A stretch of 64,000 nucleotides of DNA, from positions 41,428-105,427 of the forward strand of contig SVTK01000009.1 in the NCBI GenBank assembly GCA_015063805.1, given 5' to 3'. This DNA is from Oscillospiraceae bacterium. Its GTDB lineage: Bacteria; Bacillota; Clostridia; Oscillospirales; CAG-272. The position numbers and the translations under genes were made by a program. This document shows, piece by piece, positions 32,689 to 41,358 of this stretch (the first letter of the stretch is position 1; the number at the start of each line of letters is the position of its first letter). The notes under the pieces are model-generated. The model was given only the letters and a program-made list of their open reading frames with translations, was not told where the DNA came from and made no database searches.

Positions 32689-34209
32689 TTAATACTTGTC
32701 GGTGTGCTTCACCGGTTCGTCACGGGTGACACGGTCGGCATCGGCAATGATCTTTTCCACCATGGAACGGAGGACATAGAACTGGCCTTCGCCGTTGAGG
32801 GTCATGTAAGAGCGGCGCTCGGAGTAGGGATAGAACTTGTACACCAGCTCGGTGGAGTCGGTGATGAAGGTGAGGGTCAGCTGGCAGTTCTTCTCGTCCG
32901 CGGCAAGGGCGGCCATCTCCTCCGCCGTCATGGGGACATTGCCCTCAATGGAGGCGGTGAGCAGGGTCTTGTAGAACTGACGGAAGTTGGACACCTCAGG
33001 CTTGCGGCCGTTGGATTTCTGGGTCACGATCAGTTCCTTGCCCAAGCCCTCCAGCAGATAAGTCTCGCTGAAGTTGGGGGACTCCACCCGGATCTCCCGG
33101 ATGTAGTCGATGTTGCGCTGGAAGATGGGGGCATCCACCCACTTGATGAAATCCCAGGTCAAAAAGTCCCAATCGCTGCCCGACACCTCAACGATCTGGT
33201 TGAAGAGGGCCGAGGCGATGTAGTAGTTGCCCGCCTCGTTGCGGTCGCTGATGAGGAGCATATTCTTGATCAGACCGTTTTCGGGATCGGGGAACTCAAA
33301 ATAGATGGTATAGCGGGGCTCAGCCAGGCCATACTCCTCCAGGGCGGCGTCGCCGAGGCCCAGCTTGACGCAGCGCAGCGGAGTTTTGGTGTAGAAAACC
33401 TGCAGCACCGAGTCATAGTTGGTATTGGAGACGTTGTAGCCCTCGTGCTCCAGCATCCGGTAGACCTGATTGCTGAACTCCCCTGCCCGCTCCTCCTCGG
33501 AGTTATAGCCGATGGCAACCTTCACCTCGTCCCCCTCCATAAAGAGGAAGTTGTCCGAGGTAAAGTAGTTGTTCATGGCCATGGGCCAGACGGCCATGGG
33601 GGTGATCATATTTTCCACCGGGGCAAGAATGGTCTTGGCCAGTTCAGTGTTGAGGACATAGACCTCATTCCGGCCGGCATACTTGGCATAGTAGCCGCCC
33701 CCGGTGATGAGGGGATAGCCAATGGTCACCGAATGCTCGGTGCCGTCGGTGCAGGTAAGCTTATAACGGGCGGGGTTCCAGGTGGTTCCGTCCTCGTTCT
33801 GCACCGGCACCAGGCCGTACTCCTCCATGGAGACAATGTTTTCCACCTTGGCCATGGACAGGGTGTAGCCCGCTGATACGACCAGAGAAGAAAGCTGCTC
33901 CTGGTTAAAGGCGATGCCCTCAAAGCCCACGATCTGGAAGTCGCCGTTTGCATCGCGGCGGAAGGTGTAGCTGCCGTGGTCGTTGTGCACCTCAATGGAG
34001 CGGATCTTTTCCTTTTCGGTATGGGGGAACATGAGAATACGGTCATTGTGGCCCACCACTTCCCCCGCGGCTTCGGTTTCCACAGGGGCCTTGGTTTCCA
34101 CAGGATCCTCCTGCTCAACGATGGGACGCACCACCACAAAATACGCGGTGATGAGGGCCGCAAAGAAGAGCACCAGGACCAAAATCAGAATCTTTTGTTT
34201 TTTCAGCAT
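32689..34209 (-). CDS. DUF4340-domain membrane-anchored protein
   Basis: One N-terminal membrane helix (ILILVLVLFFAALITAYFVV) and a large extracytoplasmic part. The repeated pattern of strands with IRSIEVHNDHGSYTFRRD, FQIVGFEG and then a second similar unit is that of DUF4340. It is the last gene of a four-gene operon with a Gld-type ABC ATPase, permease and GldG-like protein. This grouping is conserved in many phyla. The substrate of the transporter is unknown. Confidence 0.82.
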   Translation of the reverse strand: MLKKQKILILVLVLFFAALITAYFVVVRPIVEQEDPVETKAPVETEAAGEVVGHNDRILMFPHTEKEKIRSIEVHNDHGSYTFRRDANGDFQIVGFEGIAFNQEQLSSLVVSAGYTLSMAKVENIVSMEEYGLVPVQNEDGTTWNPARYKLTCTDGTEHSVTIGYPLITGGGYYAKYAGRNEVYVLNTELAKTILAPVENMITPMAVWPMAMNNYFTSDNFLFMEGDEVKVAIGYNSEEERAGEFSNQVYRMLEHEGYNVSNTNYDSVLQVFYTKTPLRCVKLGLGDAALEEYGLAEPRYTIYFEFPDPENGLIKNMLLISDRNEAGNYYIASALFNQIVEVSGSDWDFLTWDFIKWVDAPIFQRNIDYIREIRVESPNFSETYLLEGLGKELIVTQKSNGRKPEVSNFRQFYKTLLTASIEGNVPMTAEEMAALAADEKNCQLTLTFITDSTELVYKFYPYSERRSYMTLNGEGQFYVLRSMVEKIIADADRVTRDEPVKHTDKY

Positions 34210-34239
34210 ATCTCTGTGCGCCTTTCTGGGGTTTTTGCC

Positions 34240-35742
34240 TTACGCATACTTGCGGCGGACGATGACCACCAGGCCGATGCCGAAGACAATCACCGTGGGC
34301 ACCACCACAAGAACTGCGGTGTAGGTGTTGGCATCCGCGGTGGCCAGGCCCTCGATGCTGAGCTGAGCAAAGGGCTTGCGCGGGATCTCGGCAGGGACGT
34401 ACTCCTTACCCACCGCGCGGAAGAGGGCGTTCATCAGATCGTTGTTGCCGTAGGTATTGGACTGCAGCAGGGAGGAGATGGCATACTTGGTGGAGGGGCA
34501 GAAGACCACAAAGGACTGGTAGTACTCATTGTCCACAATGCGCATCTCGTTGGTGATGGTCATCAGGCGATAGGGCTCAAGCTCGGTGGCCGAGCTGACC
34601 TTCTTGCCGTTGGCATAGGCTTCGGCGGTGGAGGAAGAAACAAAGACGTCGGAGATGGTGCGGTCAATGCCGTTGGAGCTGTACACACCGGCGGTGCTGT
34701 AGCCGGGGGCATAGCTGACATGGCCGGTCTCGATGAAGATGGTCTTGGGGGCAACAGAGCGGGTATTGCGCAGCTCCTTGTGCACCGAGGCGCCCAGGCC
34801 CTCGTCGGTGGTATAGGTACCGATCACCGAGTAGCCGTTGGTGGACACCGAGTTTGCGCTGTCCTTCACCAGCTCGCGGTTGAAGACGATGCCCCACTCC
34901 TCCAGGTACTCCTCAAAATGGGGTGCCTCGGGGGTGTTGGGATCCATGAAGACCATCATGGAGTTATTGCCGTCAAGGAAGCGGTCGATCTTCTCGATCT
35001 CGGAAACATCGGAGACGCCGTCCTTGACCTGGAAGTCGGTCTGGGGGTTGAAGACCAGCAGCAGTCGGCAGTCCTCGGGGATTTCCTCGGCAGCCAGATC
35101 AATGGACTGGATCTTATAGCCTGCCTCCTCGATGGTGGCGAGCAGCGACATATCGTACATTCCCTCGCCATGGGTATTGGTGATGCAGGCGATGGGAGCA
35201 TCGGCCTGGGTCACCGACAGGATGGTGGACACGAACTTGCGCTCACCGCTGTAGGCCCAGGGCTCGGTGGAGGTAGCATCAGAGAAGGTGTAGAAGGCCT
35301 GCACCGCCAGCACGCGGAACTCAGTGCCGCTCTCCACAATGACCGAGTAGGTCTTGATGGAGGAGCCCATGCTGGTGTACTTCTGCACGGCGGAGCGGTT
35401 GTCGATGATATTCACCGTCTCCACCTTGATGTTGGGCATTCTCTCCTGCAGCTGCAGGGCGGTGTTGTAGACGATGCGCAGCTCCTCGGTGGCCTGCAGG
35501 GTATCGGGATCGGAGCAGAAGATGATCTTGACCTCATCGTCCACGTCCTCCAGGGCGGCCCAGGTGGCCTCGGAGATGGTATACAGCTCTTCGCTGGTCA
35601 TATCGATGTACCACATGAACTTCTGAGACAGGGCGGTAAAGACCACGTTGATGAGAATAATGGCCGCAATGAAGGCCGCCGTCAGGGCAACAGAGACGCT
35701 GCCGTAGCGGAACTTGCGGGAATGCATGAAGGAACGGTTCAT
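34240..35742 (-). CDS. GldG-like ABC transporter auxiliary protein
   Basis: A 500-residue protein with an N-terminal helix (VALTAAFIAAIILINVVFTAL), a large extracytoplasmic domain and a C-terminal helix (AVLVVVPTVIVFGIGLVVIV) with a basic end. The extracytoplasmic region begins MTSEELYTISEATWAALEDV and later has GHGE-like THGEGMYD and FMDPNTPEAPHFEEYL, the pattern of the GldG/ABC-auxiliary family. It is encoded between the permease and DUF4340 genes and probably forms the outside part of the same transporter. Confidence 0.82.
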   Translation of the reverse strand: MNRSFMHSRKFRYGSVSVALTAAFIAAIILINVVFTALSQKFMWYIDMTSEELYTISEATWAALEDVDDEVKIIFCSDPDTLQATEELRIVYNTALQLQERMPNIKVETVNIIDNRSAVQKYTSMGSSIKTYSVIVESGTEFRVLAVQAFYTFSDATSTEPWAYSGERKFVSTILSVTQADAPIACITNTHGEGMYDMSLLATIEEAGYKIQSIDLAAEEIPEDCRLLLVFNPQTDFQVKDGVSDVSEIEKIDRFLDGNNSMMVFMDPNTPEAPHFEEYLEEWGIVFNRELVKDSANSVSTNGYSVIGTYTTDEGLGASVHKELRNTRSVAPKTIFIETGHVSYAPGYSTAGVYSSNGIDRTISDVFVSSSTAEAYANGKKVSSATELEPYRLMTITNEMRIVDNEYYQSFVVFCPSTKYAISSLLQSNTYGNNDLMNALFRAVGKEYVPAEIPRKPFAQLSIEGLATADANTYTAVLVVVPTVIVFGIGLVVIVRRKYA

Positions 35743-35760
35743 CTGTATATCCCCCTTTCG

Positions 35761-36513
35761 TCACGACCAACGGCGTTTTTCGTAAACGCGGATGGTCAGG
35801 AAAATGAAGACGGTGCAGATGGAGAGGTAGTACAGGAGGGCATTGAAATCAAAAATGCCGTAGCCGAAGAGGTTGAAGCGCTCCAGCACCGAGAACCAGC
35901 TCAGCACGAAGCGAATGGCGTAGTTGTCGATGAGGCTGTTGAGCACGCCGATGATGATCATGGCCAGAATGATGCCCATGGTGGACACGGCGGCGGCCAG
36001 CTGATTCTCGGTGAGGGCCGAGATGAACACACCCACCGAAATGAAGGCTGCCCCCACCAGCAGAATGCCGATAAGGTTGCCGGCGATGATGGCGGTGTTG
36101 GGGCCCAGGGCCGAGGTGATCTCGGCGTATTCGTCGGCGGCGCGGGCTTCATCCGCCAGGTGATAGAGGGGGATGAAGTTGATGCAGGACACAAGAACGG
36201 TGCCGGTGAACATGGTCATGGCAGCAAGGAACTTTGCCAGCACCATGCCGGTGATGGTGACGGGTGCGGTGAGCAAAAGCTGTTCGGTGCGGAGCTTACG
36301 CTCCTCGGAGAAGAGCTTCATGGTCAGCAGGGGGATCAGCACCACCAGGGAGAAGAGCATCAGTGTAAAATAAGTAGACACGTCATAGCTCTGCGCATGG
36401 AGCGTAGAGAGACAGCAGACAAATGCCGAGACGGCCAGGAACACGGCGATATACACATATCCGATCGCATTGATGAAGTACGACCGCATCTCCTTTTTAT
36501 AGATTGCGAACAT
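35761..36513 (-). CDS. ABC-2 type permease (GldF-like)
   Basis: A 250-residue permease with six predicted helices. It starts MFAIYKKEMRSYFINAIGYVYIAVF, the common entry of ABC-2/GldF permeases, and has the cytoplasmic MKLFSEERKLRTEQLLLTAP loop that contacts the ATPase. It follows the ATPase gene by 30 bases. With that ATPase it forms the core of the exporter-like complex. Confidence 0.88.
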   Translation of the reverse strand: MFAIYKKEMRSYFINAIGYVYIAVFLAVSAFVCCLSTLHAQSYDVSTYFTLMLFSLVVLIPLLTMKLFSEERKLRTEQLLLTAPVTITGMVLAKFLAAMTMFTGTVLVSCINFIPLYHLADEARAADEYAEITSALGPNTAIIAGNLIGILLVGAAFISVGVFISALTENQLAAAVSTMGIILAMIIIGVLNSLIDNYAIRFVLSWFSVLERFNLFGYGIFDFNALLYYLSICTVFIFLTIRVYEKRRWS

Positions 36514-36543
36514 TTCGTTTATTCCTTTCTTTCCCCGTGGGCG

Positions 36544-37593
36544 TTATTCGGACTTGCCGTCGGAGGCATTGCTCTCCATCTGCTTCTGCGCAGTGGACTG
36601 CATCACCGACTGGGCAACCTTTTTCTCGATGCTGGCACGGCCGCGGGTCTTTTTCTTCTCCTCGCTGCTGTCCACGATGGTAATAAAGATGTCCTCCAGG
36701 CTCATGCCCAGAGCCTCAAGACCGATCATAGGCCAGTTCTTCTCGGCCAGGGTGTAGAAGAGATTCTTGCGGATGTCCAGGCCGACCTCGCTCTCGATCA
36801 TGTAGGTATGGGCATCCCCGTCCCGCTCAGCCAACGCCTCGGCGTAAACAATGCCCTGCTTTGCCTTGAGCATGGCAAGGACCTCGCGCTGGGGCCCCAC
36901 GATCTTGACATTGAAGCGACGCTTGCTGTCCACGGCACGGGTAATGTTCTCGGTGCGCTCGTCGGCCACGATCTTACCCTTGTTGATGATGATGATGCGG
37001 TCGCAGACGGCCTGCACCTCCTGCAGGATGTGGGTGGAGAGAATAACGGTGTGATCTCGGCCCAGGTTGCGGATCAGGTTGCGGATCTCGATGATCTGCT
37101 TGGGGTCAAGACCCACGGTGGGCTCGTCAAAGATGATGATCTTGGGGTTGCCGATGAGGGCCTGGGCGATGCCCACGCGCTGACGGTAGCCCTTGGAGAG
37201 GTTGCGGATCACCCGGTGATAAACGTCGGTGATTTTCACCACCTCGCAGATCTCCTTGAGGTGCTTGGTCCGGTTCAGCTTGCAGTTCTTGAGCTCATAG
37301 CTGAAGTTGAGATACTCCTCCACCGTCATGTCCAGGTACAGGGGGGGCTGCTCGGGCAGGAATCCGATCATTTTCTTAGCCGAAAGAGGATCCTCCAACA
37401 CATCGATCCCACCCACCTTCACGGTACCCGAGGTAGCCGAAAGATAGCCGGTAAGGATGTTCATTGTGGTAGATTTGCCTGCGCCGTTGGGACCGAGGAA
37501 ACCTACGATCTCGCCCTCACCGATCGAGAAGCTGACGTCGTCTACGGCATAATTGGCGCCGTAACGCTTGATCAGATGGTCGATTTTAATCAT
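36544..37593 (-). CDS. ABC transporter ATP-binding protein (GldA/NatA-like)
   Basis: Walker A GPNGAGKST, the QPPLYLDMTVEEYL region, signature LSKGYRQRVGIAQALIG and Walker B IIIFDEPTVGLD are all present. A C-terminal extension of about 130 residues includes an alanine-rich tail. The ATG at 37593 follows GAAAGGAT; the longer open frame lacks a site. It is the first gene of the operon. A perfect TATAAT at 37692-37697 (minus strand) is the likely -10 box, but no good -35 is seen. Confidence 0.9.
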   Translation of the reverse strand: MIKIDHLIKRYGANYAVDDVSFSIGEGEIVGFLGPNGAGKSTTMNILTGYLSATSGTVKVGGIDVLEDPLSAKKMIGFLPEQPPLYLDMTVEEYLNFSYELKNCKLNRTKHLKEICEVVKITDVYHRVIRNLSKGYRQRVGIAQALIGNPKIIIFDEPTVGLDPKQIIEIRNLIRNLGRDHTVILSTHILQEVQAVCDRIIIINKGKIVADERTENITRAVDSKRRFNVKIVGPQREVLAMLKAKQGIVYAEALAERDGDAHTYMIESEVGLDIRKNLFYTLAEKNWPMIGLEALGMSLEDIFITIVDSSEEKKKTRGRASIEKKVAQSVMQSTAQKQMESNASDGKSE

Positions 37594-37799
37594 AATAGCA
37601 ATCCTTTCTTGCTTGAAATCCGTATGTACCGCAGACCCTGTCCGCGGGGCGGCAGGCACATGGCCTTTTCCGCACTGGTACAGCTTGTACGATTATAACA
37701 CAAAATCTTGAATATTCCGTGAACATTTGAAGGGATTATCCAAACTTCAAGTGATGAAACGGTGATTTTTCTGTGTGATTGCCCACATTGGCGCGGAAC

Positions 37800-39161
37800 T
37801 TACACCGACTCTGGGGCGGGCTCCCCCAGGGGCTTGATCACCCGGCGGTAAATGTGCACCAGGAAGATGGCGGCAAGGGTGGTGGAAACCAGCTCAGCCA
37901 GCGGGAAAGCCAGCCACACCGAGGAGAGCATCCCTGTCCGGGCCAGCAGCCAGGCCAGAGGCACCAGAGCAACAAGCTGACGGGCAATGGAGATGGTCAT
38001 GGAGAGGAAGCCCCGCCCCAGGGCCTGGAAGGTAGAGCTGGCAGTGATGCCGAAGGCCGCCAGGGGGAAGCTGAGGGAAATGATCCGCAGGGCGGGGATA
38101 CCAATGCCCAGCATATTTTCGTCGGCGTTGAAGAGCAGAAGCAGGGGACCGGGGATCAGCTGCATCAGCAGCACGCCGAAAAGCATGAAGCCCAGGGCGA
38201 TCCCGGCAGTATAGCGGATCACCGCCATCATGCGGTCCTGCCGACGGGCGCCGTAGTTGTAGCTGAGGATGGAGATCATGCCGTTGGAGACGCCGAAAAG
38301 AGGCATAAATACAAAGGACTGAAGCTTGAAATACACCCCGAACACTGCCGCGGCTGTTTCGGTAAAGGCGATGAGGATTTTGTTGAGGCAGAAGGTCATC
38401 ACCGAGCCGATGGAAGCCATGATGATGGAGGGAACACCGATGGCGTAGATGCGGCGGATCACGCTCCAGCTGGGGCGAAAATGCATAGGATCCAGCTTGA
38501 TCTCCCGGTTATAGCGGGCGTTAAGCCAGATACCGAAGACGGCGGCAATGATCTGCCCCACCACGGTAGCCACCGCGGCACCCAGGATACCCATATCCAA
38601 GGTGAAAATAAAAATGGGGTCAAGGATGATGTTCAGCACCGCACCGATGCCCTGGGTAAGCATACTCAGCACCGTCCGCCCCGTGGCCTGCATCAGCTTC
38701 TCAAAGATCAACTGCGTAAAAAGGCCGAAGGAGAAGACCGTAACGGTGAACATATACTGTACGCCCCCCTCCACGATCTCGGGAACGTCGGTCTGCACCG
38801 CAAAAAAGGCACGGGAACCGAAGAGGCCGATCAGAAGAAAAGCAAGGTAGCTCAGCACTGCCAGAAAACAGCCGTGCTCGGCCAGGCGGTTGGCGTCCTT
38901 TTGATTTTTCTCTCCCAGCGCACGGGAAAGCAGGGCACCCACGCCCACGCCGGTTCCCGTTCCCACCGCAATCATGAGATTCTGAATGGGGAAGGCCAGA
39001 GAAACCGCCGTCAGCGCATTCTCACTGATGCGGGAAACATAGATACTGTCCACAATGTTGTACAGCGCCTGCACCATCATGGACGCGATCATGGGCAGAG
39101 CCATGGTCACCAGCAGGCGAAAAACCGGCATGGTGCCCATTTTGTTCTCGGAAGATTGCAT
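37800..39161 (-). CDS. MATE-family multidrug/cation exporter
   Basis: A 453-residue protein with about twelve hydrophobic helices. The N-terminal VFRLLVTMALPMIASMMVQALYNIVDSIYVSR and the repeated half starting LIPGPLLLLF / GIPALRIISLSFPLAAFGI are typical of the MATE family, which exports drugs or metabolites in exchange for Na+ or H+. It is a single-gene unit with its own promoter. The substrate cannot be told. Confidence 0.9.
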   Translation of the reverse strand: MQSSENKMGTMPVFRLLVTMALPMIASMMVQALYNIVDSIYVSRISENALTAVSLAFPIQNLMIAVGTGTGVGVGALLSRALGEKNQKDANRLAEHGCFLAVLSYLAFLLIGLFGSRAFFAVQTDVPEIVEGGVQYMFTVTVFSFGLFTQLIFEKLMQATGRTVLSMLTQGIGAVLNIILDPIFIFTLDMGILGAAVATVVGQIIAAVFGIWLNARYNREIKLDPMHFRPSWSVIRRIYAIGVPSIIMASIGSVMTFCLNKILIAFTETAAAVFGVYFKLQSFVFMPLFGVSNGMISILSYNYGARRQDRMMAVIRYTAGIALGFMLFGVLLMQLIPGPLLLLFNADENMLGIGIPALRIISLSFPLAAFGITASSTFQALGRGFLSMTISIARQLVALVPLAWLLARTGMLSSVWLAFPLAELVSTTLAAIFLVHIYRRVIKPLGEPAPESV

Positions 39162-39208
39162 AGATACCTCGAATGGGGAATTTGCCGTCTCCGGACGGCA
39201 GACAGTTT

Positions 39209-39237
39209 AGTATAGCACATTTTGGCGCAAAATGCAA
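39209..39237 (-). promoter_or_regulatory. Promoter of the MATE gene
   Basis: On the minus strand TTGCAT (39232-39237) and TATACT (39209-39214), preceded by TGC, are 17 bases apart. Confidence 0.7.
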
Positions 39238-39324
39238 CATATTATTAATACTCTGCAATATTGTTTACATTTTTTCACCTGTCCCCCGCCAATTCTGCAG
39301 AAATTGTGAAATTTCTCCCGCCCC

Positions 39325-39353
39325 TTGACAGGTCTCTTTGAATTCGGTATAAT
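39325..39353 (+). promoter_or_regulatory. Promoter of the D-Ala-D-Ala carboxypeptidase gene
   Basis: Consensus TTGACA (39325-39330) and TATAAT (39348-39353) with a 17-base spacer. The GTG start at 39400 has GAGAGGAGG nine bases upstream. Confidence 0.85.
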
Positions 39354-39399
39354 AATTTTACCCGTATTTTCAAATTCCTGCCGAGAGGAGGCGAGAACC

Positions 39400-40761
39400 G
39401 TGAATACGCAACCCCCGAGACCAAGCCGCGGAGCTCGCACCGACGGCACACCCCAGCCCCGGACAGGCGGCCCCCGCCGTCCTCCTGTACAGCCCCCGAT
39501 CAATCCCGGCCGCGCCGGGCAGAGCTACTCTCCCCCGCGAGGGACCCCACCGCAGACCGTCCGCCGCACTCAGCCTCCCTATGGTGAAGTGCGCCCCGGA
39601 CAGATGTCCGCCCGCCCCGACGACCGGGAACGCTTCATCCGGGCAAGAGAAGCTCAGGCTGTGCAGATGCAGGTACAGTGCTGTGTTCCGCAAAAACGCA
39701 GAAAAAAGGGACGTCCCGGTCCCGTTCTTCTTCTGATTTTGATCTTTCTTTTGGTGGCCGCGGGTCTTGTGGTGGGAGGGATCGCCTACCACCGCCACCG
39801 CCAGGCACTGGATCTGGCCGCCAACGCCCAGACCGCAGGTCTGCAGACCTCAGAGGAAGGGCTTCCCGTCCCCGTGACCACCGCGCCCCCCGAAACCGAG
39901 CCCCCCGGTCCTGCCGCGGTACTGGCCTCCCCCACCTCCGCCACCGTGCAGGTGGGAGAGAAGGTGCAGTCCACCCATGCTGTGCTCATTGACGTGGCTG
40001 ACGGCACCATATTGGCCGAGCGTCTGTCCGCCGAGCGGATTTTCCCCGCCTCCATGACCAAGGTCATGACCCTGATCGTGGCCTACGAAAGCCTGGAAAG
40101 CTTCGACCTCACCTATACCTTCACCGCCGGGCTGATCAACCCCCTGGTGGAGGCAAACGCTTCCCGGGCCGGCTTTGCCGCAGGGGAAACGGTTCCCGTG
40201 ATCGACCTGTTCTATGCCGCCGCCCTGCCCTCGGGTGCGGATGCCACCTCTGCTTTGGCAGAGCTTGTAGCCGGCTCCGAGGCAGCATTCGCCGAGCGGA
40301 TGAATCAGAAGGCAGCAGAGATGGGGCTGACCGGTACCCACTTCACCAACGCCAGCGGCCTCCATGACGATGACCACTACAGCACCGCCCGGGAGATCGC
40401 CGCTATCTTCTCCTACGCCATGCAGATCGAACCCCTGCGGGAGATCCTCTCCACCTACCAGTACACTACCGCAAAAACTCCCCAGAATCCCGAGGGTCTT
40501 CTGCTCACCAGCACCCTCTTCTCCTACCTCTCCGGGGACGAGCTCCCCGGCATGAAGCTCACAGCCGGCAAGACCGGCTACACCCTGGAGGCCCATCGCT
40601 GCCTGGTCAGCATGGCCGTGCGGGATGACGGCCGGGAATTCATCGCCGTGGTGGTGGGCGGGGAAAACAAGTGGATCCCCATCACCGACAGCATTGAGCT
40701 CTACGCCCTCTGCCTCCCCGATTCCGTGGAGGTCTCGGGCACCGAAACCACCGCCCCCTGA
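39400..40761 (+). CDS. Membrane-anchored D-alanyl-D-alanine carboxypeptidase with proline-rich cytoplasmic tail
   Basis: The C-terminal 270 residues are a low-molecular-weight PBP that trims peptidoglycan pentapeptides. The catalytic SMTK is at 218-221 and KTG at 391-393. The second motif reads SGA at 278-280 where SxN is the textbook form. Residues 1-107 are proline- and arginine-rich and probably cytoplasmic, then one helix (109-128) crosses the membrane, and a proline-rich linker follows. Most DacA-type enzymes instead have a signal peptide and a C-terminal anchor. The GTG start is chosen for its GAGAGGAGG site and its position downstream of the promoter. Confidence 0.88.
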   Translation: MNTQPPRPSRGARTDGTPQPRTGGPRRPPVQPPINPGRAGQSYSPPRGTPPQTVRRTQPPYGEVRPGQMSARPDDRERFIRAREAQAVQMQVQCCVPQKRRKKGRPGPVLLLILIFLLVAAGLVVGGIAYHRHRQALDLAANAQTAGLQTSEEGLPVPVTTAPPETEPPGPAAVLASPTSATVQVGEKVQSTHAVLIDVADGTILAERLSAERIFPASMTKVMTLIVAYESLESFDLTYTFTAGLINPLVEANASRAGFAAGETVPVIDLFYAAALPSGADATSALAELVAGSEAAFAERMNQKAAEMGLTGTHFTNASGLHDDDHYSTAREIAAIFSYAMQIEPLREILSTYQYTTAKTPQNPEGLLLTSTLFSYLSGDELPGMKLTAGKTGYTLEAHRCLVSMAVRDDGREFIAVVVGGENKWIPITDSIELYALCLPDSVEVSGTETTAP

Positions 40762-40919
40762 TCTTCTGCCAATATTTACATTCGCTCACCGCCCTGCCGC
40801 AAACCGGCAGGGCGGTGATTTTTTGCGCAAATTCCGCCATTTTCTCTGTATTTTCGCCCTCGCCGCAAATTTTCGGTCGAAATTTGCGGCAAGTTTTTTA
40901 GCAATTTCTCTTCCATATA

Positions 40920-40948
40920 TTGACAAATTTGTAAAAATATGTTATACT
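40920..40948 (+). promoter_or_regulatory. Promoter of the DUF6514-like gene
   Basis: TTGACA (40920-40925) and TATACT (40943-40948) are 17 bases apart. The ATG at 40996 has a weak ribosome binding site (AAGGGA). Confidence 0.75.
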
Positions 40949-40995
40949 TATACCAACAAAAACACCGCAAGGATACGAAGGGACACATCACCGCC

Positions 40996-41238
40996 ATGAC
41001 AGTTTCATACCGCGCTATCCCCTGCATCTACACCGCCCCCGAGCTGGGTGCATATACCGCTTACGCCATCCTCTGCACCGATGAGACAGGCACCGAGATC
41101 GCCCGGTTGGAAGATTTCAGCCCCGACCGCCGGGAGGCTGAAGCTTTTGCCGCCCGGATCACAGCAGGGCAGCTCGATCCCATCCACCTCATCGATGCCG
41201 CCGAAGATTTTCTTTGCCTGGCCTACACCGCCGACTGA
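40996..41238 (+). CDS. Small DUF6514-like protein
   Basis: An 80-residue soluble protein. The order of elements (VSYRAIPCIYT, YTAYAILCTDETGTEIARLEDFS, then LDPIHLIDAAEDFLC) resembles DUF6514 proteins, which are common and uncharacterised in Clostridia. The ATG at 40996 leaves a conserved-looking start; the frame is open upstream for 19 more codons but includes the promoter. It is a single-gene unit with promoter and terminator. Confidence 0.65.
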   Translation: MTVSYRAIPCIYTAPELGAYTAYAILCTDETGTEIARLEDFSPDRREAEAFAARITAGQLDPIHLIDAAEDFLCLAYTAD

Positions 41239-41256
41239 TCCCCACGAAAAAAGCAA

Positions 41257-41293
41257 TAAGGGAAGCCGCGCCCGTTGGCGCGGCTTCCCTTTC
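41257..41293 (+). terminator. Terminator of the DUF6514-like gene
   Basis: A 13-bp stem GGGAAGCCGCGCC/GGCGCGGCTTCCC with a CGTT loop, followed by TTT. Confidence 0.8.
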
Positions 41294-41296
41294 CAT

Positions 41297-41348
41297 GCAA
41301 AGAAAAGCGGGCATCGCACGGATTTGTGCGATGCCCGCTTTTCTTTGC
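41297..41348 (-). terminator. Terminator of typA
   Basis: A perfect 23-bp stem with a six-base loop, starting GCAAAGAAAAGCGGGCATCG, lies ten bases after the typA stop. Its U-rich arm faces the minus-strand direction. Confidence 0.85.
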
Positions 41349-41358
41349 GAATCTTTGA

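Noticed and set aside
33976..37698. A 1240-codon plus-strand frame antisense to the Gld-like operon
   Set aside because: It mirrors four genes with clear motifs on the minus strand and has the His/Asp/Gly/Val-rich composition of a GC-rich shadow frame; no ribosome binding site or family motif.
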